The position numbers and the translations under genes were made by a program. Positions 23,508 to 36,900 of a stretch of 64,000 bases of DNA are shown piece after piece (position 1 is the first letter of the stretch; each line of letters begins with the position of its first letter). Source of the DNA: Synchiropus splendidus (taxonomy: Eukaryota; Chordata; Actinopteri; Syngnathiformes; Callionymidae); the NCBI RefSeq assembly GCF_027744825.2, contig NC_071340.1:12660001-12724000 (forward strand), given 5' to 3'. The notes below the pieces were generated by a model. That model was given only the letters and a program-made list of their open reading frames with translations. It did no database searches and was not told the origin of the DNA.

Positions 23508-26500
23508 TGGAAAGCATGAACGTCAATGAGTGGACCCCACAGAGCACAAAAGATAACATGCCAGTGTGTGTGTGTTGGGGAGTGTGAGGATGAACGTGAT
23601 GGTCTTTAGGACGGCGCTGCCTGTCCCTGCAGCCTACACGTCAGTCTGTCTCCGTCCGTCTGGTTGGCTGGTAAATGTGGAGAAATAGTTTCCACTTGCA
23701 GATATAAACAGCCTCTGAGCTCACACACAGGAGATACAGGCTTCTGATAATAAGCTCATCCCCTGATTCCAGACATGCCGTCAGAGCCCGTTGAAATATT
23801 CGGGGGAGAATCATGCCTCCTAAACCTATCGATTAGTTTCGAATGACTCCAGCATTACTTTGAACTGTCCGCTTCTCAGACAAAGTCACTTCAGATGAAC
23901 TGAGGTGGTGAACGTGGGGCGCCTGTTTAAGAGGCAGCCTGCTGCCTGCTTCTCCAAAATCGCTGTTTTTGGGGGGGGGGGTTATTCTGTGGCCCGCTGT
24001 TCAGACTGGTATGACGGTAGCAAATCTGGGGCAAAATGGGTTGCCCACGACCAGGGGGGTATTTCAGAGAACCACACAGGGGCTGGATTAGGATGGATTA
24101 TATCAGTCTGGAGGGTCAGACTCATCTGAGGCATTCATGTAAAATGAATCCCAACTTTTGGGTTGTGTGTGTGTAGGTTTGTGAATATTCTCTTGGGTGT
24201 GTTTCTGCGATGACAGTTACCAAGGTCGCATGCTTTTATTCCCGAATTTGTCAGTGTCATTTTCTGTATTTCTTATATGACAGTTACGAAGGTTGGGTTA
24301 AGTAGCATGGGACAGAGCACTCTTTGGGGTCAGAGACCAGGTGTGTGTGTGTTGGGGGGGTCAGCTGGCGTGATGGTGGTTTGGTGTCACCCCCCTTGAT
24401 CAGATGGATGATGCATTAAAAGTCATTTAGAGGGCCAGATTATCATTCCACGCGGGGGCGGAGCCTGGCTTAGTGTGTGTGTCTGTGCGCATGCTGCTGT
24501 GTGTTTGTTTGGCTGCAGGCTGCTAAGCTGTGATCATTAGGCGTGTGGAGAGGTGAGCATATGGGGACAGACTATTGACAGAACAAAGGACTGGCCGTGA
24601 GTCTGGGGTTTGGGAACCAAGCATGACTCTCTATTGTTAGTGTTGATATTGCGAGCACACGTCCCTCTGCTTCCCTTTGTGCGCGCTGAAGCAATTGCTG
24701 GCCATTGTTCATTGACAGTGAACCCAATGAATCAAATGCGGCGAGACAATGATTCAGAGGTTTCGGGTTGTTGGTTGGATTATATTCTTTATATTCTCAT
24801 TTTACTGAAAACTCCGAGTCACTGAAGGGGTTGTTGTTTCCCGAGCCACTTTTGTTTGCGCTGAAGAAGCTGCTCCTTTCTTGACAGTGCAGTGCAGCAG
24901 TGTCAAACTCAGTCACGCAATGGGACATTATTTTCAAACACAGTCCAAGCTGGCTGAAGAACATGAGATTTATTGACCGGTCTGTAACTGACACTGCTTT
25001 AACTGGAAGAGTCTGAGCAGAATCAGTCTCTTTTCAAGTCATTTGGGGATAATTTTAGCTTTGGAGTACATAAATTATCCTCCTTCGCCACAGATTCTGC
25101 CTCAAAACACACAAGATGGACTCAAAACAAGAACATTCATCCATTTTCCCACGCACTATTGGAATCATGTCCAGCCTAGATTGGATTCTAGCATCATTTT
25201 TGGTTGTTGTAACAGCTTGTGGGCCTCAATATTGATATGCACAGATTGTATGTTTTGGTTTGTGCTTTAAAGAGGGTACGATTTTTTTTCTTTTTCTTCA
25301 CCAATTGAATCTCACATATCCACTGACAGGCATCCCATTATTTAAAATGTTTGTTATTGATGCCTCGCTCAAGCCGTGGACTACAAAAATGGTGGATGGG
25401 CCAGTGCCCTAGACTCCAGTTCCAGTTTTGACTTGAGAAGGTGATTTTGCTGCATTGAAGTCTGTGAACACGACGCCACACGATGTCGAACTCCCAACTG
25501 AGACGGTCATTTGAGGACCACTCATTGACCTTATTGTTATGGTGGATAAATCTGAAGTGCACAGTTATTCATTCTGAGACTTGTTTATTTATTTGTGTAT
25601 GTATTTATTGATATATGTATCTTTAAAATGTGAAAAAAAACGTGTTCGCTGAAAATAAAGCAGTAAGGTTGAATCAAATATTTGATGTTATTATTTTTGA
25701 AATTTTGAGAGACATATTCTTCAGGGACAAGATGAGCTCCTGACATAACCAAAGAAAGATGCAGCTGGATGAGATTTCTGTGTGACATCTGTCATGTTGC
25801 GCTAATCTGATCTTGGGACCTTCCGAAAAGAAAGCTGCCGACCTAACAGTGAAGGATGTTGTGACCCAAAGTATTTGCTGACATCCTCGTCGTTGTCAAA
25901 GCACAGAAGAAATAAAACACACATATGCAGAGAATTACAATCACGCAATGTGCCCACACACTACTTTCATTACAGTGAGAATTAGACATGCTTTTACTGC
26001 AATTCACTGTTAAGACTGTATTTCTTCTTCTTCTCATTGAGTCCAGTATGGATGACCCCTGTGCTCATGCCCGTCCTCACTCACTGATGGTCTGTTGTAC
26101 GATCTGGCTGCTGAAGGGAAACACATACTCATCCTATTAGACACACAGGAGGAGATGTTTGGCTGCCAACTATGTGCTCCTTTCTCTGCCTTGCTCTCTG
26201 TGAGTGTATCAGCTGCTAATAAAGTCAGTATTGATCTGTCTGTGGCGGAAAATACTATTGGAAGCCTTCCAGAGTAGAAGCATTTGAAGACTGCGTTAAG
26301 TGAATGGGTCTATAACTCAGCTAAATTTAAAGTAGAAGAGTGTAGTATAGTCCTATAAATATGTATGGTACCCATGAAAATCATTGCGTTTAGACGTTGG
26401 CCTGCTTTTGGAGATTGTAAATGTACTGTACTATTAAAGAAGAATACAGATGCAGGGAATTTGGTGAGAGATGAGGAACATTTGAGCTACAAGGATAAAA

Positions 26501-27289
26501 ACACACAATGATTTTTGTGTTGTGGGTCACAGACAGTTGTCGAGGAAGACAATTCAAATGCAGTATTTTGTCACCTAATACTCTGAGAAGTGGAAGGCAG
26601 ACAAATATCTCATCGAAATGTATGGTCAGCCCAGCGTTTTAGCTCCTTCCGTGGATTAGATGGCCATGTCGGTCTTCTTTTGTTCTTCTTTGTGTTTTGA
26701 CAAAGTGTGTTTTGACTTCCCTTCACTCTGCAGTTTTCACCATTTTTCACACATTTTCACCAAACGTATGAATCTAATAGTTTTTTTTCTCACCCTTTGC
26801 CAGTATTTTATTCTCTATATTGAAGCAACACATTGTTTACAATGAAATTCAATTTCATTTTATGATTATTGCTGGATCAGTTTGAGGAAATACATAAATA
26901 ATTAAATGGTGGTTTCATTGCCAACCAACCAATAAAATTTAAATACTTAGTGTTTTTGTCAGTATAAATTTAACACTAAATGCATCATTATTAACATTGA
27001 ATCCCCCAAAACTGAGTTGTTTTGTTTGTCGCTCACGGAACTCCAAAGTGACTTCAACACATTTCAGTTGACCTTTCAGTGAGCTGATCTTTTATTTCGG
27101 GGCTCATTAATCTTTGTTCCAAAAACAAGATCTGGTCCTGGCTGCTTCCACCTAAAAGCAAGCAGTGTGCAGCCATGAGCCCATGTTCCCAAAATATCTG
27201 AATGAAAGATAAACCCTTCTCTATCTCTCCCCCTCTTTTGAGTGGCTGTGTGCAGAGCGCTTACACTCTTAATCCATCCACACTCGTAT
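23508..27289. other. Intergenic DNA upstream of pdlim5
   Basis: No coding exon or RNA gene was recognised in this 3.8-kb stretch. There are short G runs near 23970 and 24354 and GT-rich patches only. Distal pdlim5 regulatory elements or noncoding first exons could lie here unseen. Confidence 0.45.
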
Positions 27290-27620
27290 TTCCTCCCCCT
27301 TCTCTGCCTGGGACATTATCCTCGCCCGTATTTCTCCTCTTCTCTTCATCCCCGCCCATAGCTCGCACCCCTCCTCCTCCCACCGTAACCTCTTCCCATT
27401 TGTCCTCCCCCCTCCTTCATCCACCTTTCCCCTCCCCTCTATCATTAGCCAGTATATAAGAGCATTGCATCTTTCTCTGCCTCTTTCACACATACTCCAT
27501 GTGTTCACTGGGAAGGGGATAGTCCAGGGGATAAAAAGGGATTATATTGTCCACCTCTCTTTCCAGGGATTATTTTTGGAAGAAAGGTACTGTTTTTACA
27601 GTAGATCTTTGACTATCCTA
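27290..27620 (+). promoter_or_regulatory. Candidate pdlim5 promoter with pyrimidine tract and TATA-like box
   Basis: A strongly C/T-rich tract (27290-27445) is followed by TATATAAG at 27453-27460, about 380 bp upstream of the pdlim5 ATG. Transcription would be expected to start near 27485. A possible noncoding exon could end at the AAAG|GTACTG donor near 27587 and join the TCGGCAG acceptor ending at 27803. This is position and motif inference only. Confidence 0.35.
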
Positions 27621-27839
27621 ATGGAAAAGAGCTGCTTGAATTCATCACATCAATCTGTGCTACCACAGCTTCAGTAATAGTTTGCTCTCACCCCGAGGAG
27701 AATATTTCTTCTCTTCATCCAGATCATAATTTAGAAGTTTTGACCTCAGCTATCAATTTCATCATTCATTCAATTATCTCATCTTTCACCTCTTCATCGG
27801 CAGGACCTTTGTCTTCTTCAGAGGAGCATTAGCCTGACC

Positions 27840-27938
27840 ATGAGCAGAAACTACAACGTCACACTCCTGGGACCTGCTCCCTGGGGCTTCAGGCTGCAAG
27901 GTGGGAAGGACTTCAACCTGCCGCTCACCATCTCCAGG
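27840..27938 (+). CDS. pdlim5: pdlim5 coding exon 1 (PDZ start)
   Basis: ATG at 27840 begins [20 protein letters not shown], the first strand and carboxylate-binding PWGF loop of the Enigma-family PDZ domain. It ends TISR with donor AGG|GTAAGC, phase 0. A TCGGCAG acceptor candidate ending at 27803 would place this exon's 5' edge at 27804. A 5-unit CA run begins 6 bases into the intron. Confidence 0.95.
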
Positions 27939-30900
27939 GTAAGCACACACACACACACACGCACACAAGCACCAAAACTGCTGCTGGGTCTCCACAAGAA
28001 TTTCCCCAAATCTCAAGGGAAATACGAGCCTTATCTTGTTACACTCATGGAAACCTTCTATCATCAGTTGGCAGCTGATCAATGGTTTTCCAGTTGATAT
28101 CTGTGCCTCCTTGTAATTCCCTTTTTCTTGTAATGTTGTATCTTCAGGATGTTGCACTGCTATCTACTGTGTGTATAAAGACCGTTCCATTGATATCAAC
28201 CTAATATACAGTGAGCCAACAAGCCAGCCTCACTTCTTCAGGCTCCTCTTCTGACACTAGCCATGTGGATTCCAGGGTGTTTCCAGACTTGACTTCTTGC
28301 GTCTCTGTTGATCAGGGTCCCCTTCAAGGCTAAAAAAAATGCCAATGAGGCAGCAGTGGTTTCTGCACCCCACTATAGTGGAGTGCACCGCAATGAGTTT
28401 CAAAGTTCTAGGGTTTTGGATGTTACCAGGAATGTCACTGAAATTTCCTGAAGCTTGGTCATGTGTAAGGTATTTTTACGTTAATGCCATGTTTGGAGAC
28501 TTTTAATGTTTAAGGCAAGTTTCAGGACGAACGAACTTTGCAGCAGGTACCATGAGATAAAATTGAAAATTCCCCCCTTGAGAAGAGTTGGTTGCTATTC
28601 ATGGCTCTTACTTCTACTGGGCACTCTATGCTTTATCAGCACCAAAGTGCTTTGCTCAAAGTCACCCGTGCACATGCTCTCACTTAGCGATGGCAGGAGG
28701 CTGCAACGCCGCATGATCGCTGAACCATCAGGAGCAGTCAGAGGTCATGTGTCTGAAAACACTTGGGCCGGCGCAATTCGTTTAAAATGTTATTACAGTC
28801 TGTTGGCATCAATAATGTATGGTGTTTCAGGATGGCCCTGCTTTTAACCACCGTGTTTAGAAACAAAGACACGACCCCCCTCCTTGCTTGTCCATATGCT
28901 TCACTTTCGATTGAAAGCATGGAACGGTTCAATAGAAAAAGCGTCCTCTTGAGTCCATACTTTACGTTACGCTACGTTAATGATCAAATTTTATTCGTCA
29001 CTACATGAAACTGGGCTGTGAGTGACTCAAAAAACAAACAAAAAAAAAAAAACGATGACTCAGCGATTGTTTATGTGCCACAACAAGAAGCAATCCGGCC
29101 AAACGGAGGAGCACATCCCAACAGCTGTTAGAGCTGTGAGCTCTTTGCCTTGATCATGTCCTGAACCACTTCTCTCTGGAGGTCTAAAAGCAAAGAATTC
29201 TCATGCCAGAGCGATGCGAAAGAAAGACAAGCTCCGATGACATCACTGCGACAGAGGTGAAAATGCGAACTTCGCGGTGCAACCATGGATTTGGTTCTCA
29301 GAAAAGTCGGCCCAGCGCGACAAAATGCAGGATCCCTGCCAAACCCTCCTCTCCATGACAGCTGCGCTTGCCAAGCTCTGTATGAATACTCCTTATGTCT
29401 TGCGACGGCACGAGTCATAACCTCACCAGTAATCATACTGTTCATGAACTGCGTCATGAAATCTGGAAGTGAAGTATCTGCTTGGTAACTCGGGCACGTA
29501 ATCCTGTATATTTTGTCAGCTGCACAGTGGAAACAGTTTGTCTCCCTAAAGTCACTTTTGACCTTCTGACTTGAACTCAACACCTCATTTTTAAAGAGTT
29601 TGATTTAACTCACTGTTCTCCACTTTCAGCTTTCGACTATGAGTCCAGTACTTAATAAATGATCCATGTACTCCAATTTTTGTCTCGGTTTAGCCCTCTG
29701 TTTCATGTGCTCACCTGCTGCCTGTTTATTATAAGTGTTTTGGAGTCTTACAGTGTTAGCACTTGTAGCACACTGATCATGAATATGCTTTGTACGAGGA
29801 AAGGGTTGTGGCTGAAATATTACAGATTACAGACCAATATCATCCTGATTGTAGAGCAGACGGTGAAACCCATTTTTGTCAGACAATAACGGTCTGCTGC
29901 TGAGTGGGACCTGAGGCGTTATTGGAAGTGAAGCAAAATGGGTCTCAGCATTTGTTTGTTTGCGGCCTGTGATTGCATGTAGGGCAAAGCATGTGGATGC
30001 AGTTCATGGACAACAATCTGTCTGTGTATTTCCCAATGAGATGATTCCATGATGTCTTGTAAACAAAGTGGCTCAATCAGTTTTCTCTCTTGTCGCCTCT
30101 GCCTTAAAGTATTTATTCATTTATTTGCCATAAGGGAGAGTGTAGAAAGCCATTTGAAAATGGTTATTTGTATGTGTTGACATTGAACGTTGAGTTTCTT
30201 TGAGGGATGAAGGCTCTTCGAGGGGCACACAAACAGCACACCAATGAAGCTCTATTTATACCTTCCCACTCCATTGGCCGTTTTCAGGAATCCCTCATTT
30301 AGTGAGAACCACAAGGGCACACAAACACACATGCATTAGGAGCCTCAAGATAGACAGTGTGAAGGTCAGCGGTGAAACAGCACAAATTGTGCAAGATATG
30401 ATCCACTGTGCGCTTATATTATTTTGCTCATAAACTGATTAAGACTGAAAACAATAAGGTATAAAGCAGTAAACTTCCTAAGATAAAGTAAATCTCAACA
30501 TGTTTTTGCTCTTATGAAAACAGGTCAGATTCCTGTCTTCTGCATCTTCTGTATCTCACTTTATTTCTAACTCTCTAACTCCCTGTCTGTTCCCTCACAT
30601 GTACTTGACCCATTGTAGATTTGATGGACCAGTAGAGGAAAAAAGTGAAAGTGCATAAGTGGTTTATTTTGTTGTCGGAAAACTAATGATGAACGTTGAC
30701 TTGAAACCACAAAGTGGGAATAAAAGGTTGATGCTGAAAACTGTGGTTGAACGAGGAGTAATTGTTACGCAGCTTAGCTTGTAATTTATTGCTTTTTTTA
30801 GATGCAATGAGGGTCTTCTTTAATCTGTAAATTTTGTCATAATTTCAAACATTTAGTTACAATGAAAATTTCCTGACTTTGTTCTGTACGATCAGAATTA

Positions 30901-33900
30901 GAGCAGAATTGAACCCCCCATCTATCACTGCCAACCTGATCTCCACCACAGTACTTTCCAAATGACTCCACTGACCCACCTTAACCAACACTATCGCCCT
31001 TATGGAGCCAACCACATGCCGCCTTGATGTTCCCTCAGCACACTTTGTGAAGGATTCTAGGTGGGATTGTCACTCACTGAAGGCACATTCCTATCAGCCT
31101 TCAAAGGCACAACAATCCAACCTCCAAGGAAACCTGGTATTGATGATCTTAATAATGTCAAACTTTGGTTCTTTGTAAGGGTCTTGGAAACAGTATTGCC
31201 TTCTCAAATTGAAGATTTCATGTGTCAAAAAAAAAAAAAAATCCGGACTGGTTTTCGATCTGGACATCCTGGAAACAGCACTTCTGAAAGTAACCACTGA
31301 CCTCCTCTTAGCAGCAGACAAGGGTGAAAGCTCCATTTCACATCTTCAGTCACTATGGAAACATTTTCTTTATCCCCAGCCAAATTTGTGTCTGTATCTG
31401 TGGCATTCCACAAGGTTCAATTTCAGGTCCCATTCTTATTTCCATTTATATGCTAGCTCTTGGCCTATTGATCCTTCCACCCTCACGCAGACGACAAACA
31501 GAATCCAATGAAGGATTCTCAAGGGGTCCGACTGACTGGCTACTTTAGAACTTACTTGAAGAGTTTATGGACAAGTTTAAATTGATAACTGTTAAAGACT
31601 GATGCCTTGGTCTGGTTCCCGACCCCTCCAGGCCTGCTGGGCGCCTCAGATCCTTTGTGGGTCCTTGCTACTGTAGCTGTCCCAAAGTCAAGACTTAAAT
31701 CAAGGAGCGACTCTGGAACAGTCTGCCAAAGTAGATCTGTGACACGTAGTTCCACCATTAGAACTCTCCCAAAAACTTTTTTTCACAAACAAAGTGGTAT
31801 TTTTATTTTTCCACAAATAAAACGGAGCAACAAAAAACAATGCCCTAACTATGTCGCAGTGTGGCAAACAAACATTAAATACATTCCAGCCGTGCGCAGC
31901 AGCTGAGTCTGGTTACAAATGCCGACTTTTTCCTTTCAAACTCTGAGCACTGGTACGTTTTACAACACAAAGCATGATGTGGATTTGTTAGTGTTGATTG
32001 AAGGGAACGTGTTTAATAATATTTCTACCATCTGTTGAAATACTTTTTCCAAGGTGCTAGCTTATTGAAGTCAGTATTTTATGACAAATTCCAAAGGTGT
32101 AAAAAATGCTCTGTTTGAGAATGAACTCTGCTTATCATCACTGAAGAGGTTTGCAACAGATGGAGCCCACAGACCGAGGAATGTTTAATAGTGTTGCGTT
32201 CGCGCCCCTAAAACCTCTCAGTTACGATCTTCTGCAGTGTGCAGGGGTGGCACGGGCTTGTGGCCAACATCCCAAACCTATGCAAAACTCTATAATGTTT
32301 TCAGTATGTTTTGTGGCTTTGCCTCAGTGACTGCAGTGAGGCCTCCGTGGGAGCAAAATATGATGTGACTATTTTCATGGTCCGTGCCTTTAACATAAAA
32401 GACCCCACAGCGATTACAAGGCTCTGCTGCTCTGCTTCAGTGATCAGTTCAGAATCAGATTTATAGCCATGGTCAGTGGGGATCCACCAACTAGGAAAGT
32501 GCTTTGGAAAAGGTGCAGTCAAAAAAATAAAATAAATAAACTAATAAAGGAGGAAAAGGCCCACAAACAATAAAGGCTAATCACAAATTCAACAGTCTGA
32601 CAGCAGAGGGGAAGAAGCTGTTCCTGTGACGGGAGGTTCTGGTCCGGATGGACCGCAGCCTCCTGCCAGAGGGAAGAGGAACGAACAGTCCATGACCAGG
32701 GTGAGAAGGGTTCATGTTGAGTAATGGCTTATGACCAACTGGGCAGTAGGAGTCGTCATGCAAACATGTTGCATTTAGGTTTGCAAAGTTCCTGGAATTT
32801 TCAGAAGTGGAAACTTTTCATGGCAACTGGAATGGAAAGGGAATTAATGTATATATATGGGAATAAACGGGAGTAAACTGTGAATTTTCAGTGTATTTTA
32901 GCATAATCTAGACTAGTCCCTCTGGCCTAACTGGTGCCCGACTGGGTTCTCCCTTCTCTAGTCTGTTCATATTCATCCTTGGATATAATTCTGTTATTAG
33001 GCTCTTTTTACTGCTGCCACTTGTGTATATATTATTTATTACTACCGACTTATTGTTTTCTGCCTGCTTGATTGTTTTGATATATTCTTTTTACATTGTT
33101 TGCACTAAGGGAGTAGCGCTCAAATCTCGTTGTACTCTGTACAAGGACAATAATTGTATTCTATTCTATTCTATTCGAATGTGTTCCAGGTTAGTTCCTT
33201 TAAAATTCCCATTAAATCCCATTAATTCCCAAACGTTTCCAATATGGAATATTCCCAAACTTCCCAAACTTAACTTCCCATCAAAATTTAAACAAAAAAT
33301 TTCCCTTTGCATCCTTAGTTGCATTATAGGGATACTTCAAAATGTAAAATATTATATTATAGTATAATATTTTTTCATTTCGTCAGTCTTTTTTTTAGTT
33401 GTGAGTTGCAGTTGGCAGCAGGGATTGGTAACTCATTGCATAAAATATCTTTATTTCTTTCAAATGTCAACTGAATTATCCTTTGTCAGTGATAATAAAC
33501 AGATATTATATTTACTGAGCAGCTCTCACATACTGTCCTCACTCATTTCTACCTGGACACTGAAGGAACCTGAAGTGAAGAGAGTCCAAGTGCCATCAAG
33601 ACAGTGCTGATTCCTGGTCCACTCATAGCGTGATGTGAGCGCTTCGCCTGTCATCTCTGTAACAAAAGCCTTGTGAAAAGCACAGATGCTGGTGGGGAGC
33701 TTAAGCCACAGGAGCAGCAAGCGTCCTAGCATGCCTTAATTAGCATGTGTTGAAAACTTCTTCCACAATTTCAAGTATAAAATGTGCGTGTTGAAAATGC
33801 TGTTTGTTGAAAAGCGTGCAAACGTAGTTGTGGCCCGCTGCGAGTTGCGTGTCATCATCAGTGTCTTCTGCGTGCAGGCCGACCTGAAGTGTGGGTCAGT

Positions 33901-36900
33901 TTTCTGACATAGTGGTGGCTCTCTGACGTTCTTTCCCTCAGCCACCTCCAGTTGAAGGAGGTTCTGGTGAGGGTTAGTCAGATAAAATCTTCCCACCTGG
34001 GTCTGTTCTTGCCAGGTGTGGTTGGAAACTTCCACAAGCGGGTGACATCTGTTTTCCTGGAAACACCGAAACGGACCCTACAGCGGTGGCTGGACTAGTC
34101 TGTGGTGTCCTCCTTTGATCTTCTTTCAGTCGTGAACCCAAGATTCTTGTCGTTGAGCACTGAATGTTTTGCTTTGATTTTTGGACAAGTAACAGCTGTC
34201 TGAAATCTCTTGGTTTTCATTTTTAACCTTCACTGAGACACAAGCCTCTCAACAAAACTGGAAAATAATAAAAAATAAATTCATGATTATAGTAACAGTA
34301 AATACAGTAAAGTAAAGTAAATAAATAAATGCCAACATACAAGAGAAAATCCAAACATATCGTATTCACTTTTGCATGGCTGTCGTTGAGCTCAGTGATT
34401 CTTAACCATAGGGCCAGGGGCCAGGGCCGCGAGCACCTCCTTGTGGCCCGCTAAAAGTTTTCTCAGTTTCACACCTTTGCAACTCAGTTTGAATACATTA
34501 TCCACATATGGTGGCAGTAGTGTGTCACTGCATTGACCTGATAGCTGCAAATCTGTGATAGTTAACAACTATGAAAAAGAAAGAAGAAAGAAAAAATGTT
34601 AAAGGAAGTGATGTTGTCCCCCAACATTAGAAACTGTTCATGAAAGCACCTGTTGAAGCAGTTTTGAAAATTAGTTAGAACATTTTATGGCAATACTTTC
34701 ATTTGCACTTCACGTGTATCTTCTTTGGAGTTTAAATAAAATCTATTATTTTTCATTTTATGATATTTAGACATGGTTTTATTATATCTATTTTATTCAG
34801 AGTTTTATTCAGTTTTTCAAAAAATTTCAACAGTTTGCATCAAGTTTTTTTTTCCTTAGTAAATTTGATGAATATGACTTGTATCTGGTTCTGCTGCTGG
34901 TTGGTTTTTTCAATAACAAATAAATATATTTGCGATGATCACATGGGAAAGTTCTGATGTCGGGGGGAAGTTGGGCCCAGACATCAAAAAGGTTACAAAC
35001 CCCTGGTTTAGCTGATGCCAACCTTCAATTAAAGACTCCACTTTGTTCATTAAGGCAGTATTCAATCCAACAATCGAGCAGTCTTTTTTTGATTCTGCTC
35101 AGAAACTGTCCCCATATCTTCATAAATTTGTTGGGAAAAAGAACATGGGAAACTATGTCCTTTGACCTCTACCTGAAGCATTCATTCAATGTACCCAAAG
35201 CAATGGCAACTGTTTTCAAGTGGACTGTAACATACAACGATGAAGCTGAAGTCAGCAGGGGATCGATGGAGTCAAATGTGTCCCCTCCCGTCTGAGGTTC
35301 CAAAATGAGGGGTTGGGGAAATTTCCGAAGGAGCCACATTATCTACTGTGCTGGATGGACAAAAGAAATAGTCTTGCATTTGACTAGATTTTTTTGCTTT
35401 AATAATATAAAAAAGGAGAAAATAGGCAACTGGCTACTTATGCCATGGCACAATATGCATAAAATATGTTTTTGTATTATATAAGACTGTATTTTTTTTT
35501 TCATTTAAAGATTGTCTCTATAAATCGGTCAGTAGTAGACTGTCCACAGTCCACAGCATGGTCAGTAGTAGACTGTCCACGGTCCACAACATGGTCAGTA
35601 GTAGACTGTCCACAGTCCACAGCATGGTCAGTAGTAGACTGTCCACAGTCCACAACATGGTCAGTAGTAGACTGTCCCCAGTCCACAGCATGGTCAGTAG
35701 TAGACTGTCCACGGTCCACAACATGGTCAGTAGTAGACTGTCCACGGTCCACAACATGGTCAGTAGTAGACTGTCCACAGTCCACAACATGGTCAGTAGT
35801 AGACTGTCCCCAGTCCACAGCATGGTCAGTAGTAGACTGTCCACGGTCCACAACATGGTCAGTAGTAGACTGTCCACAGTCCACAACATGGTCAGTAGTA
35901 GACTGTCCACGGTCCACAACATGGTCAGTAGTAAACTGTCCACAGTCCACAACATGGTCAGTAGTAGACTGTCCACGGTCCACAACATGGTCAGTAGTAA
36001 ACTGTCCACGGTCCACAACATGGTCAATAGTAGACTGTCCCCAGTCCACAGCATGGTCAGTAGTAGACTGTCCACAGTCCACAACATGGTCAGTAGTAAA
36101 CTGTCCCCAGTCCACAACATGGTCAATAGTAGACTGTCCACAGTCCACAGCATGGTCAGTAGTAGACTGTCCCCAGTCCACAACATGGTCAGTAGTAGAC
36201 TGTGCACAGTCCACAACATGGTCAGTAGTAGACTATGCACAGTCCACAACATGGTCAGTAGTAGACTGTGCACAGTCCACAACATGGTCAGTAGTAGACT
36301 GTCCACAGTCCACAACATGGTAAGCTACTGACCATGGACAGTTATTGACTGTCAGCCAATTGTTCTGTCTGATGACGTCAGCTCATGGCACACTCTCCTC
36401 TCAATAATGGAAACAGGCATAAAGTCACATTTTCTTTTTGCAAATTTCCACTAAAATGTTGAAAGATCTGGATGGAAACCTGACTATTGTAACATAAGAA
36501 CCAGTTACTGGGCCACAGTCATTTTTAAAACGTCACCCAAACACCAGGGTACGGTCTGGTATAAATGCTATATTTGCATTAAAAAACCCAAAACAAAACA
36601 AAACGTGTTTGACACTATAACTCTGTCCAGTGGTTTATTATAGTCATAAAGACATCCTTTGAAGAGAAGTAATTTCATTTAAAATGATCTTTGCTATTGT
36701 GCCACATCTGTCTTGTGCATCTCTGTAGGGATAGATCCTCAAAAGGCAATATTACTTGAATAATTCTGACCCTCTCATTGTCGGGAAATTAGAATAATCA
36801 GCACTTCAAACATTCCTCAGAGATTGTTCCTATAAATTGTGGTTAAGTGTTAACGGATGCCCTGTAAAAGTGGTGGTGGGGGCTCAGTCAGATATTGTGC

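Noticed and set aside
35466..36331. Long open frames of 237-285 codons on both strands
   Set aside because: They arise because the 33-bp minisatellite unit is a multiple of three and stop-free in several frames. Repeated [11 protein letters not shown] and its shadows have no splice, promoter or family support.
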